A stretch of 64,000 bases of DNA from Hemibagrus wyckioides (lineage: Eukaryota; Chordata; Actinopteri; Siluriformes; Bagridae), in NCBI RefSeq assembly GCF_019097595.1, contig NC_080732.1, forward strand, positions 9,889,905 to 9,953,904, given 5' to 3'. This document shows, piece after piece, positions 23,420-34,711 of this stretch. The position numbers and the translations under genes were made by a program. Position 1 is the first letter of the stretch. Every line of letters starts with the position of its first letter. Below the pieces are notes generated by a model. The model was not told where the DNA came from and made no database searches. It was given only the letters and a program-made list of their open reading frames with translations.

Positions 23420-24125
23420 TTTGACTATGTAGGCAATTAAACTTAAAATGAGATTTTATGAATTGCATGATTTCCTATATGTAGATGTTAGATGCAAATG
23501 TCAGATATTTGAAATGGCCAATGTCTGATTAGGAGCCAACACATTTAAACAATATCCTCATCAGAACACACATAGACCAGGCCTGTTATGTTTTATTAGC
23601 CTCCTTCCAACAGTAATTAAACTGATAGGAGGACAGTTGAAATCCAAGTAACCTACTATTGCTCTCTTTCTAAGCTTGAAGACATTTGATAATGCCATTC
23701 TCTTTATTTGCTCTCACACTATATCTCTACATCATAAAAAAGTGCTTTAAGTGCTAATTTGGCTTGGAACATGCATTGTAGAAACAGGATGAGTTATTAC
23801 CCAGGCTCGATCACTGTAAGTCTGTGAAGTAGAGAAAGCCTTTACATCTCCATCAAAAAAGAATAGCGCTAATTGTTTTGTTCCAGTCTATTAATCTTAA
23901 ACAGTGCCACAGAAGAAAGGATTTCTCCCATGATGAATAGTGGGACATTCGAATTCCCACTTAATAGCAATTAATTTTCTGATACCAGTGCAAGTTTGGC
24001 TAGTTTTAATTAGGTTGTGAGACTAGATGGAGCGGAAGCACTAACAAGAGGCTGACTAAACGTTCCCATCAAAGCAAAGGCAAAAAGGCCAGTCAGTACA
24101 ACTTCTCTTGTACCTGTGTGCCTTT
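23420..24125. promoter_or_regulatory. Candidate conserved intronic enhancer
   Basis: About 700 bp free of simple repeats and transposon similarity, with many homeodomain-type cores (GGCAATTAAAC, CAGTAATTAAACTG, GCGCTAATTG, AGCAATTAATTTTC, TTTTAATTAGG) and a balanced base composition unlike the surroundings. Vertebrate gli3 introns are known to hold deeply conserved enhancers. That this stretch is one of them is inference from texture and motif density only. Confidence 0.35.
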
Positions 24126-24159
24126 AATTTTCTACATACATTTTAAAATAACTTATTAC

Positions 24160-24162
<3 letters not shown>

Positions 24163-24201
<39 letters not shown>
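24163..24201. repeat. (CA)n microsatellite
   Basis: About 19 CA units, intronic. Confidence 0.97.
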
Positions 24202-24204
<3 letters not shown>

Positions 24205-24548
24205 GAACCATAAAGGCAATGTCTTATTTAAATCTAAATCAGGTCACATTATTATTTTACTAACTTTTTAATCATTTGTCTTTTCATCTGCTACCTTAAG
24301 AAAAAGTACAGATTTTGGGTATTGCTTTGGCTAATTCACAGAGAAAGAATAAACAAATTATTTTTATACTGAATGGTCATTTCATTTTACTTTAGATACA
24401 ATAACTGAAGTGACATAGATCCAAGTTAGTCACAGAAATACTTGAAGAAGGTAAGTTTGAGTTTCAGATTAGTTGTTCAGTAGAGGAGTTTTTCATCACT
24501 TTCATCATATTTGGAGTCAGGGTCAGAATATGTAATCTGAACACTCAC

Positions 24549-24704
24549 CTTCCAAAGCTTGGAGGTATTCCATGTGCAATGTACTGGTCCCTGCTCCAGT
24601 GGTGGATATGGTGGAGGGAATTATGTCAGCATAGGGGCTACGGTGACCTGCTAGCATTGCCATCTGATGGTAGTATTCTGCAGTGGTCAAACCATTGTGT
24701 TGGG
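24549..24704 (-). CDS. gli3: gli3 exon: EYYHQM block of the N-terminal region
   Basis: A 156-bp exon, entering in phase 1 (CC completes an Ala codon) and leaving in phase 1. The acceptor is CATCTCATAG/CCCAAC and the donor TTGGAAG/GTGAGTGT. It encodes [31 protein letters not shown] and [11 protein letters not shown]. This matches the GLI3 stretch [29 protein letters not shown] closely. GLI2 reads quite differently here, which is a main reason for calling gli3 rather than gli2. The region belongs to the N-terminal repressor part of the protein. No damage is seen. Confidence 0.94.
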
Positions 24705-24892
24705 CTATGAGATGGGGGAGATGAAAAAAACACATAGTTGTACAGTTGTACATGTTATGTTATACTAATTTACCAGTTTATACTAATTATACTAATTTAT
24801 AGACTTGAATATTCCACTCAGATTGGTCAAAAGGTTTTGATTAATTTTATATAACAGCAGCTCTGACAGTTCTGGCTACAAAGTATGTGTTA

Positions 24893-25010
24893 TTGTACTC
24901 ATTCTGTGTATCCTGCCTTGATGCCCGATGACGCCTGAGATAGGCACAGGCTCCCCATTACCCGAGGATAGATCGAATAAGCAGTACAGACAATGAAATG
25001 AAAAATGAAA
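24893..25010 (+). repeat. Retroposon 3' tail (SINE/LINE type)
   Basis: GATGCCCGATGACGCCTGAG, ATAGGCACAGGCTCCCC and GAATAAGCAGTACAGACAATG form the 3' block widely found at the ends of fish SINEs and their partner LINE. A shorter trace of the same block is at 61,308-61,336. Confidence 0.6.
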
Positions 25011-25715
25011 TCTCAGAGATTTGTACTGCTGTCACTGCACATAAAAGTGTGTAATTGTTGATATTTATGTGTTTTAGAAGCATTTTTAAAGAGTTTCCAT
25101 TGTCAGCATAGTACTTAGTAACATGTCAGGCTATATTCCTTTGTTTTAGCCAAAGTTTCAGATGTCAGTAAGGTTCATCTCTCTGTTTGTCTGTCCATCT
25201 TTATAGATTAAAAAGAAAGAAAAAAAAGGTATAGATGCAATACGCAGTAAGCTCTGCTGCTTGTTAAAATAAAATAATTAAAATAATTAGTACAAATAAT
25301 TTTTTAACAACGAACACTCAGTGCTCACAAGTCCTTGGTGCCATGGCTACTGGCTACTGAAATTGCATCGTCTATGCTGCTTGTTAATGACAGGAGCTGA
25401 GCTGCCCGTTAACATCAAGAGCCATCCTCCTTGTTGCTGTGTATTGGCTATTCAAAAATCATACGTTTCCTCTGCTGCACCCTGTACCCTATTTTAATGT
25501 ATAAGAGATAACCAGGAACTAAATTGTTTTGTGTATGTCGCACAACATTTTATGTAACTAAAAATATATTTAAAAAAAAAGAAAACTTATGGGAAAAAAA
25601 GGAACCTCATTTTGCTAACTACATCTGCTTTGTATTGGGCCAGCTTCACACCATCACTGTTATTTTCGTATACTTTCTTAGCTGCTTTATTCCTTAGATA
25701 GATAAGACCAAAGTA

Positions 25716-26640
25716 AGTTGAATCACAAAATTACTGCAACATGGCCATGTGATATACGCAGAGGTAGGTAGTAACACAGTACATTTACTTCGTTACAATT
25801 ACTTGAGTAATGTTGAGTAGTTTAGCTGGCCTTACGCTTACTCAAGTTAATTATTAATAGCAGAAATTTATTGTTACTTCACTACATTCATTTGTGTTTC
25901 TTCACCGTTAAAAGGTAATGAATAATATTTAGCTTTTCTTGCCCTTTGTTGGCCTTTATCTTACAGAACTGAGTGCGCTAAAAATAAGTGGCTGCCGCAT
26001 GATTCAGAATATGCAAGAAAATCGCGAAACTCACAATCTTTATATTACATTACTTAGAATGAGATTGTGGGTCTCACAATATGTTGCAGGATTATTACGT
26101 TTATTCCAAATGTCTGCACATTATTTTATACGTTATACTAAATTATGCAAACTGAGCAGCAATACAACATTTGTGTCAAGAACAATCCTGTTGAAATGAA
26201 ACATGATTGTAGGATTATACTGTATATGGTTTTATATCCTCTAAACAGAACAGACTTTTGAAAAGAGATGTTACAGGCCTAGTGTAGTCTGAGATTCAGA
26301 TGTAGTCTGAGATTCAGGATTCCTTTCATTTGCATCAGATCCAAAGTAAATAGTTACTAGCTACTTGAGTAGTCCTCTCATTGGATACTTTTTACTCTTA
26401 CTCAACTTTGAACATTATTACATTTATTGTAATTTGAATAAATATTTTTATAAGTAGATTTACTTGTACTTGAGTAAGATTTTTGGCTACTCTACCCACC
26501 CCTGGACATATCAAAATGCTCAGCACAATAAGGAGAACTGCATGACGAATATTCTGGTGACATTACATGATGTCGCATGCATGTTAACCCCAAAAAATCA
26601 CTGGAATCAAGGGCATAGCTAGGGCTAATCATTCGGCTCG
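25716..26640. repeat. Diverged repeat unit, split by a hAT-like MITE
   Basis: 25,716-25,758 (GTTGAATCACAAAATTACTG) and 26,505-26,640 (CATATCAAAATGCTCAGCAC, GAGAACTGCATGACGA, ATTCTGGTGACATTACATGA) together match one unit of the array at 27,925-28,640. Confidence 0.7.
25759..26504. mobile_element. hAT-like non-autonomous element (MITE)
   Basis: The ends are CAGAGGTAGGTAGTAAC and the inverted CTCTACCCACCCCTG, with subterminal ACTTGAGTAA motifs in both orientations, a signature of a common fish hAT-type MITE. Flanks GATATACG and GACATATC could be a decayed 8-bp target duplication (5 of 8 match). The 86-codon frame at 25,939-26,199 shows no transposase motif. Confidence 0.75.
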
Positions 26641-27470
26641 AGCCCCGAATGATTTTAATCTAGCCCCGAATGTTTTATCACAAATTTTGTAGAGGAATTA
26701 AGCAAATGTTGATCGGTTTAGTTGAGCACTACTGCAGTTACTGTATGCGATTTTGACTGACATCTCTCTCAAAATACAATGAGAGTGTGCGCTCTAATAT
26801 GCTCTAGAACCGCTCTCGCGACGGTCTGCACAGCGGCGTTTTAAGTCGATCACACCTATACACACTCACACACCACGTGACTAAAACACCTTACAGCCTT
26901 TACAAACACTGTAAGAAAACACAAGAATCTTATTATTGAGATAATAGCCTAACTTTTAATTTTTAATGTTAACACAGTTGATAAAAGTAGGCTAACAAAT
27001 GTATGTTGTGTAAAAAAAGGAGGCCCACTGTCTTTGATTCTGAAAACCCCTGACATATAGGACCTTTTTGAATATTATTCCATACCCAATATGCACAAAA
27101 GCCTTGAATTAAATAAGCCTAAAGATAGATCTAAATAAAATATAAACTATAAAGACATTACAGTCTGAACATCATGACTTTCTATTATTCAGCTAATGCA
27201 GTATTTAAGTTAAAATACAGACATGGCTTAGGTGAACAATGGACTAGAACAGACTCCATCATTCAGCTGTTCTGTCAATTGAAAAAGGAATTCTCAGAAC
27301 TGTACACAAATATTAGTATGGTAATTGACCGTTTTGCTCAAGTCAAGTCTCTGAGATACTCTGTGATGTTTCTACCCTCAAAAAATAGGATAGAAAAGTC
27401 ACCAAGAGCATGACATAGACAAGATACAAGCAGCAAGACAGATGAGAGAATGAGAGATGAGAGAACTAGA

Positions 27471-27552
27471 AGAGAAGAGAAGAGAAGAGAAGAGAAGAGA
27501 AGAGAAGAGAAGAGAAGAGAAGAGAAGAGAAGAGAAGAGAAGAGAAGAGAAG
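27471..27552. repeat. (AGAAG)n microsatellite
   Basis: About 16 pentamers, purine-rich on the plus strand. Minus-strand frames only translate the repeat (LLFSS). Confidence 0.97.
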
Positions 27553-27846
27553 CTGTAAAAAATAAATAAACAAACAAAGAATAATACATACATTAGTGCC
27601 AGCATAAATGAGGAATGAAATAAGAGGTGCATATAGATATATCTATAGAATATAGATTATTGTAAAATGATAATAATAAAAAAGGATCTACACAGCACTG
27701 CCCCACACACAAGCTGTAAAAGAAATAATAATGCATGGCATACCTGTGTGAGAGAGAATATGTAATGAATTTAATGAACTCCTTTTTTAGCAGCAAGACT
27801 CCGAAATGATGATTTTTATTTATTAATTTTTTATTTTTATTTTTAA

Positions 27847-27862
27847 TATTATTATTATTATA

Positions 27863-27901
<39 letters not shown>

Positions 27902-27902
27902 T
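27847..27902. repeat. (ATT)n microsatellite
   Basis: About 17 ATT units. The poly-Asn frame on the minus strand is its translation. Confidence 0.97.
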
Positions 27903-27924
27903 GCAAAGCACACTATTACTATTT

Positions 27925-28640
27925 CACAAAATCACTGGAATTACAAAATTACCACAACATGCCACATATCAAAGCAATTAGCACAATGAGCAGAACTGCG
28001 TGACAAGTATTCTGATATCACATGACAGCACTAACATAGCAAACGCTAAAAATTAAGTTGAATCACAGAATACCGCAAGGTGGACATGCAACATATCAAA
28101 ATGCTCAGCACAATGAGAAGAACTGCTTAATGAGTATTCTGATGACATCATATGGTGTCATATAATGTTATATGCAAGGCAACCCCCAAATCATGTGAAA
28201 TCACAATGTTACCAAAACATACTCACAGAGAGGAGAACTGCCTTATGCACTCACCTCCAAATTATTGACACACTATCCATACACATGTATCTAACAGTAT
28301 TGGCACCGTAATATTGGCACACATGTCTCGTCAGTATTGGCACCCTATCTACCCACTTGCATCTGAAGGTTTTAGCACCCTGTCTGTCCACTCGGGGATG
28401 AGTTTTGCCATTTTTATCTTCAAAAAATGTACATATCTAGTTATTATTAGTGGTGCTTGCTTTGCAAAGCACACTACTGTATTACTATCTCACTTGCTTC
28501 TTCTGCTTGACGAGTATCCTAGTGACATCATGTGATGTCACTTCCAGGTCCATGCACAAAATATGTTGAATCACTAATTTACTGCTACCTGCATGTCGAG
28601 TATTCTGATGACCTCACTTGACCTCATGTGAGCACCACTC
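27925..28640. repeat. Array of diverged ~140-bp repeat units
   Basis: Recurring blocks: GTTGAATCAC(A/T)-A-TTAC, ACATATCAAA, CAGCACAATGAGAAGAACTG, GAGTATTCTGATGACATCA. At least three units are seen (about 27,928, 28,053 and 28,500), with partial ones between. 28,260-28,400 holds a second local repeat built on TATTGGCACC. No coding content. Confidence 0.7.
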
Positions 28641-29225
28641 ACATTTTCTTCAGAAATATCTCATTATTACTATAATTTCACTCCATATAGTGTCATTTGT
28701 ATGCATGCCTGATTGACATTGTCTAAATGTTTAAGAATACTGAAATGGATGTTCAGGTACACAGGAATGCACTAAGCATGCTGAATGAGCATACTGAATA
28801 ACTTTCAATCCCATGTATATCAAATGTTATTTGATTAATACCCACTTCTTTAATCCCATTGTTTTCACACTTAAAACAACTAAAGAAGAATTCACTTTGT
28901 AATATAATCACATATACGAGCACTCAACTCAAGGCTTGAGGCAAGTGAGACAAGGCTTCTGTATTTATTTGGGTAATAAACAGCTGGATAACTTATCAGA
29001 CCATGAGAGTTCTCATAACGTAGGGAAGAGCGGAAGGGGGGTGTTATCGGGAGGTGCAGCACTCCACGTTGCATCCTCTCAGCATTCCTTCTCTTTCAAT
29101 GCCAAAGTTAAAACTCCATTTAAAAACAAATCGTCCAAATCTCTTCAGATCTGTATGCATAAAACAGCGGTACACTTGGGATTTTACTCTCTATCTCCTT
29201 CACTCCATCTTTGCCTCTTACTCTG

Positions 29226-29295
29226 CCAACACACACACAAACACACAGACACATGCACATGCACACACGCGCACACACACACACACACACACACA
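29226..29295. repeat. (CA)n microsatellite, imperfect
   Basis: Compound CA run with GACA, TGCA and CGCG interruptions. Frames through it are translation of the repeat. Confidence 0.96.
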
Positions 29296-29989
29296 TTCTT
29301 CTATTTTGCTCCTGGAATGAAAATGTAAAATTAATCAATGTGTTCTGGCTAATCCCTGCTCTATCTCAGTTCTAAAGTAAAGGAAAAGAAATAAGGAACA
29401 CAAATACATTAAAAAACAAAAACAAGGGGACTAAAACATAGATAGTGACCCAGTGTCTATGCCTGGAATATGAGTTATTGGCTAAATAAATGAAAGAGAA
29501 ATATTTTAAATTAATTTGATATGGGTATTGTGTCTTTAAGTTGATGGTTAGGGCTGCAGGGCTGCTATTCTAATTGTCTCTGCCCAGCTCTTATGAAAAT
29601 TTTTTGCCCTTAGCAAAATGGTTTGAGGCATGCACTTGATGGGCTGTTGTTTAGAAGTTTGGACATGTGAAGAGTTGTGGGTGACACACTGAAGAGAAAA
29701 AACAAACCAGTTACTCTGCATTCCACCACAGCCAGGGGCATCCCTTCAGTGAGATGCAGACAGAAGCAAGGAGAAAGAGTGTGTGCAAATTCATAGAATA
29801 AAAAATAGAATCAGATGCAAAAAAAAGATCCCACCCATATTTGGATTTGTTTGTCATAAATAATATCTAAACCACATCATTCATGTGTAGCACACTAATT
29901 AAAACAACCTAAATGATCAGTTAAGACATGTATTGTAGATGAAGGGGAAAAAATGATTAATTCATGTTTAATAATAGCTATATTAATTC

Positions 29990-30180
29990 ATAGCTTAGTG
30001 GCATTGGACTACTGATTGGAAGGTTGAATTCAACTTCCAGGTCCACCAAGCTGCCACTGCTAGACCCCGACCATGGCCACTATCCCTCAATTGCTCAGTT
30101 GAATGAAAAATGAGGTAAAAATGTAAGTAGCTCTGGAAAAGGGCATCTACTAAATGCTGGAAATGTAAATGTACTTTAGC
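29990..30180 (+). repeat. tRNA-derived SINE, family B, copy 1
   Basis: The head (CATAGCTTAGTGGC) and body (CAGGTCCACCAAGCTGCC, CAATTGCTCAGTTG) lead to the tail AAAAGGGCATCTACTAAATG. Same family as 39,110-39,350 and 56,165-56,345. It is the most decayed of the three. Confidence 0.7.
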
Positions 30181-30474
30181 TGCAGTTGCTCTGGGGTCAA
30201 TTCAGGGCTCTGATCTATTTCTATTGTGGGCTCTGGTCTATTTCTGTTGTGTATAAAAGATATTTAATAGAAAATATTTGCAAAGACAATCAAAGAACAT
30301 AATGGGCACTGCTGTATGTCTCTCAAAGGGTAGCAAACCTACATGACCATTCATCGTTTCTACCCACATGAAGGTCTGCACTATACACCTGATCAGCTAT
30401 TTGAACCATGAGGGGCTGGAGAAGACCAACAGAATGCTAGAATAAAAAGAAAGGATAATAATCAACTTTCCACA

Positions 30475-31923
30475 TACACATCACTGTCACCACTGACAGG
30501 TGAAGTGAATAACACTGATTATCTTCTCATCATGGCAGCTGTTAATAGATGGGATATATTAGGCAGCAAGTGAACATTTTGCCCTCAAAGTCGATGTGTG
30601 TTAGAAGCAGGAAAAATGGGCAAGTGTAAGGATTTGAGCGAGTTTGACAAGGGTCAAATTGTGATGGCTAGGTGACTGGATAAGAGCATCTCCAAAACTG
30701 CAGCTCTTGTGGGGTGTTCCCGGTTTGCAGTGGTCAGTATCTATCAAAAGTGGTCCAAGGAAGGAACAGTGGTGAACCGTCGACAGGGTCATGGGCGGCC
30801 AAGGCTCACTGATGTATGTGGGGAGTGAAGGCTGGCCTGTGTAGTCCGATTCAACAGATGAGCTACTGTTGCTCAAAATGATAAAGAAGTTAATGCTGGT
30901 TCTGATAGAAAGGTATCAGAATACACATTGCAATTTGATCGCAATTTGTTGCATGTCAGGCTGCATAGCCACAGACCAGTCAGGGTGCCCATGCTGGCCC
31001 CTGTGCACCACCAAAAGTGAAATAGCCTTTATTTGTCACATATACATTACTGCACAGTGAAATTCTTTCTTCACATATCCCATCCTTGGAGGTTGGGGGT
31101 CAGCCATGATACAGCACCCCTGGAGCAGAGAGGGTTAAGGGCCTTGCTCAAGGGCCCAACAGTGGCAACTTGGCAGTGCTGGGGCTTGAACCCCCGATCT
31201 GCCGGTCAACGAGCCAGCGCCTTAACCACTTGAGCCACCACTGCCCCAACTATGTACCAACTATGGCCACGCAAGCATCAGAACTGGACCACGGAGCAAT
31301 GGAAGCTAGAGGCCTGGTCTGATGAATCAGCTTTCTTTTACATCACGTGGATGGCTGGGTGTGTTGCTTACAGGGGGAAACGATGGCACCAGGATGCACT
31401 ATGGGAATAAGGCAAGCCGGCCGAGGAAGTGTCATGCTTTGGGAAATGTTCTGCTGGGAAACCTTGGGTCCTGACCTCCATGTGGATGTTACTTTGGCAC
31501 GTACCATCTACCTAAGTAATGTTACAGACCACGTATACCCTTTCATGGAAATGGTATGGCTGATGGCTGTGTTCTCTTTCAGCAGGATAATGTGCAGTGG
31601 CACAAAGCAAAAATAGTTCAGGAATAGTTTGATGAGCATAACAAGGAGTTTGAGGTATTGACCTTGCCTTCAAATTCCCCAGAACGCAATCCATTTGAGT
31701 ATTTGTGGGATGTGCTGGACAAACAAGTATGATCCATGGAGGCCCCACCTCGCAACTTAGAGGACTTAAAAGATCTGCTGCTAACATCTTGGTGCCAGAT
31801 ACCACAGCACACCTTCAGGGATCTAGTGGAGTCCATGCCTCAATGGGTCATGGCTGTTTTGGCAGCAAAAGGGAGACCAACAAAATATTAGGCAGGTGGT
31901 TATAATGTTATGGCTTTTCGGTG
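30475..31923 (+). mobile_element. Tc1-like element, nearly full length, inactive
   Basis: Longest copy of the Tc1 family also seen at 1-620, 7,531-7,943 and 22,784-23,331. It begins with a shortened left end (CACCACTGACAGGTGAAGTG) and ends TTATAATGTTATGGC through TCGGTG. The transposase start (GGGCAAGTGTAAGG), the first catalytic region (GGTCTGATGAATCAGC near 31,315), the second (CAGCAGGATAATGTGC near 31,580) and the third (near 31,690) can be followed. Numerous stops and frameshifts, plus a SINE inserted at about 31,021, make it non-functional. Confidence 0.9.
31021..31252 (-). repeat. tRNA-derived SINE, family A, copy 2, inserted in Tc1
   Basis: On the minus strand the head GGGGCAGTGGTGGCTCAAG, TGGTTAAGGCGCTGG and a B-box-like GGGTTCAAGCCCC lead through the family A body to the AATAAAGGCTATT tail. 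This is the best preserved copy. It lies inside the transposase region of the Tc1 element, so it inserted after the Tc1. A CCAACTATG doublet near the junction may be the target duplication. Confidence 0.85.
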
Positions 31924-31929
31924 TATATA

Positions 31930-32840
31930 CAGGTGTGTCTCAATAAATTTGAATATCTAGGAAATGACATTTCCCCCCCACTATTTACACATTGAAATTT
32001 TCATATTTATCTCATATTTATCATATTTATTTACACATAAACTGAAATATTTCAAGCCTGTTTTTCTTTTAATTTAGATAAATATAGCTCACAACTCATG
32101 AAAATCAAAAATACAGTATCTCAGAATGTTAGAATATTTTCTATGATAACCACAGAAATGATTTATAATACAGAAAAGTATGTTCATTTATGCACTTAAT
32201 ATTTTGTTGGGGCTCCATTTCCACAAATTACTGCATCACTGCAGCATGGCATGGAGGCAATCAGCCTGTGGCACAGTGTAATGGAAGCCCAGGTTACTTT
32301 GATATTGGCCTTCAGCTCATCTGTATTTGCAGGGTCTGGTGTCTCATCTTCCTCTTGAGAATACCCCATAGATTTTTTAGTTCAGAGTAGTTTTGGCACT
32401 GTGGGCAGAGGCCAAGTCCTTCTGGAAAAGGAAATCAGCATCTCCATAAAGCTTGTCAGCAGATGCAAGCATGAAGTGCTCTTAAATCTCTTGGTAGATG
32501 GCTGCATCGACTTTGGACTTAATAAAACACTGTGGATCAACACCAGCAGATGACATGGCACCCCAAATCATCACTGACTGTGGACACTTCAAACTGGACT
32601 TCAAGCAGCTTGGATTCTGTGCCTGAGTCTGGGATCTTGATTTCCAAATGAAATGCAAAATTTACTTTCATCTGAAAAGAGGACTTTGGATCACTGAGTC
32701 CCTGTTGCTTGTGAACCTTTTCCTACCACACTTTGCCCTTCCAGTCAACTTTTCATGAATTTGCTTTGATACAGCACTCTGTGAACAGCCAGCCCTTTCT
32801 GCAGTGATTTTCTGTGGCTTACCCATGGAGGGTGTCAATA
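31930..32840 (-). mobile_element. Second Tc1-like family, 5'-truncated copy
   Basis: Begins with CAGGTGTGTCTCAATAAATT, a Tc1-type TIR after TA, only about 6 bp from the end of the previous element. On the minus strand, broken frames give SKVLFSDESKFCISFGNQD near 32,660 (first catalytic aspartate) and, downstream, the C-terminal region near 32,250. The element stops at CTTACCCATGGAGGGTGTCA near 32,840, before its own 5' TIR, where a third Tc1 family begins. Dead copy. Confidence 0.82.
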
Positions 32841-32844
32841 AGTG

Positions 32845-33560
32845 TCAATTTCTCCCAAATAACCATATTGTCAGAATTTATTTGCAGAAAATCAAATTCA
32901 CCAAAAAAGATGTTATCAATCCTCAAATAATGCAAAGAAAGCAAGTTAGGAAATACTGTCAAAGCAAAAGGAAGCGAGTTTTCTTCTAGGACAACCTTAT
33001 GCCTGATTCCAGCCTTGCTGAAGCACCCCCAGATATGTCTCTCGAGGTTTCTGTCTAACTCAGTCTGGCTCTTCTTTGTTTCTCATTGATAAAGGGCTTT
33101 TGACTCGATGACTTCAGCCCTGCCTCTAGGAGACTGTTTCAAACCATCCTCACCATGCACTTCACCCCAGCTGCCTTTTGCCATTTTTTTTGTAGGTCAC
33201 CTGGTGTCATCCTTTGGTTGTTGAGTGACATTCAAATGAGTTTCAGGCCCATTCTGCCCAGTGAAGAGTCGGATTTTCCCTCAGCCAGTCTGTAGCTTTG
33301 TTGAATGCAACTTGATTTCATTATTATGAACCGCTGTCTTTGAAAGTTTAAGGACAGAAGCACTCACTGTATCTTTCTGCCATTAAAGCATTTCGGCATG
33401 GTCAATAGTTATTATTTGACTCCAATTACTTTTGATGTACCTACTAGCACCAGTTTTGCCATCCAGCTGGTCCACTGGAAGAGGATAGTGGTTTTTATAT
33501 TTGTCCTCATTAAATAAGATTTGGTTCAGGTGATCACCTAATCAGTACTTCAGTAGGCAG
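32845..33560 (-). mobile_element. Third Tc1-like family, internally deleted copy
   Basis: On the minus strand this runs from a 5' untranslated block (CCATGCCGAAATGCTTTAAT) through an N-terminal transposase part (GGCCTGAAACTCATTTGAAT, CAACCAAAGGATGACACC) and a piece near the centre (GGGGTGCTTCAGCAAGGC), then a 3' end (TTTCTGCAAATAAATTCTGA, TATTTGGGAGAAATTG). The first and third catalytic regions are missing. No intact frame. Family recognised from general knowledge of fish Tc1 sequences. Confidence 0.72.
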
Positions 33561-33679
33561 AATGAGGTATGCCAGTTTTGAAATTCAACAGACATGAATG
33601 GAATGGCTGCCGTAAATTGTAGAGATGCTGATTTTAAAAGAAAATTAGAGCAGTCTCTTAACTTTTTACAGAGCTGTGT

Positions 33680-33771
33680 GCGTGTGTGTTTGTGTGGGTG
33701 CATGGTGTTTGAGAGTGTGTATGTGTGTTTGTGTGTGTGTGCTTGTGGTTGTGTGTGTGTGTGTGTGTGTG
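33680..33771. repeat. (TG)n microsatellite, imperfect
   Basis: Compound TG-rich run, ending in a perfect (TG)n at about 33,751-33,771. Confidence 0.95.
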
Positions 33772-33999
33772 ACAATTTAGGGACATGGTGCTGTTGCTAC
33801 ATCCCATTCTGTTGCAGATCAGGTGGTGCTGGGAAGGAGGAGGGCAAGGAGGAAAATCTCTCAGGAACTGGATGATAAAGATTTACATATAGTGTTATGT
33901 TACTTGTCAAGTACTATGTCAAACTTTATTTTACTGTGACTTAGAGGCTATATGAGTGGTGATGCACCATTTGTTTGTTTTTTCCTTTTCTCCCCAAAT

Positions 34000-34072
34000 A
34001 TTTATTTATTTATTTTTTTACTTACTTACTTATTCATGTATTCATTCATTTACTTATTTATTTATTTACATT
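34000..34072. repeat. (TTTA)n/(TTAC)n/(ATTC)n compound tract
   Basis: Tetranucleotide repeats of three related units. Confidence 0.9.
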
Positions 34073-34711
34073 GAAATTAAACACTGAACAGATACAGGCT
34101 TTTGTTAGCAATTGGTAGACCTGGACTGAAACTGTGCAGCAGTTGTGTAAAAGTAGTAAGATAAGAGGTAAATGTTTATGTTCAAGGTAAACGTTTGGAG
34201 GGGAAGACTTTGAAATAATGTTCAGGAGTGGGTGGATGGAGTGTTTGAACAGTCTAGGTGTGCAGGGATAACAGCATCAGAGGTGAAACTGGATACCTGA
34301 TATGGATATAGATATAAAAAAGATTAATATTTTTATAAAGGTGTTTATTCATGTTTAGAATGGCTAAAAGAAGATGAAAGAAAGAAGATGCTTTGAGGGG
34401 ACAAACAGTTCTAGGGGAACTGTGCAAACAAAACAGCAAAGAGGATCTGCATTTGAGCATGCATTTGATGCAAAGGTTTAGGGCCAGGTCTGAGGTGATG
34501 GCTAGGTATGTGATAAACTCTGGTGTCCTCTCCAAGATGACCTCACAGGTAGTGTCTCTGTATGTGCTGAAGCCACATTGAATTCTGTGAGCAACAAGTT
34601 TACCTGCTAGATTATTTGGGATAATAAAGGTCTACAAAAGGTAACAGCATCTAGAGAACCAATCAGCACAAGGAGTTCCATGGCTGAACTAGATATTATA
34701 TTTATATATAC

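Larger units (their letters stand above)
20730..24548 (-). other. gli3: gli3 intron (3.8 kb)
   Basis: Contains, in plus coordinates, a long hairpin (21,803-21,936), a (TA)n tract, a deleted Tc1 (22,784-23,331), a candidate regulatory stretch (23,420-24,125) and a (CA)n tract. 22,110-22,560 is unique and less AT-rich with GA-rich and CT-rich blocks, without recognised genes. Confidence 0.8.

Noticed and set aside
25939..26199. 86-codon frame inside the hAT-like MITE as a transposase
   Set aside because: No hAT dimerisation or catalytic motif. The length fits chance.
27338..27913. Leu/Ser-rich and poly-Asn frames on the minus strand
   Set aside because: Pure translations of the (AGAAG)n and (ATT)n repeats.
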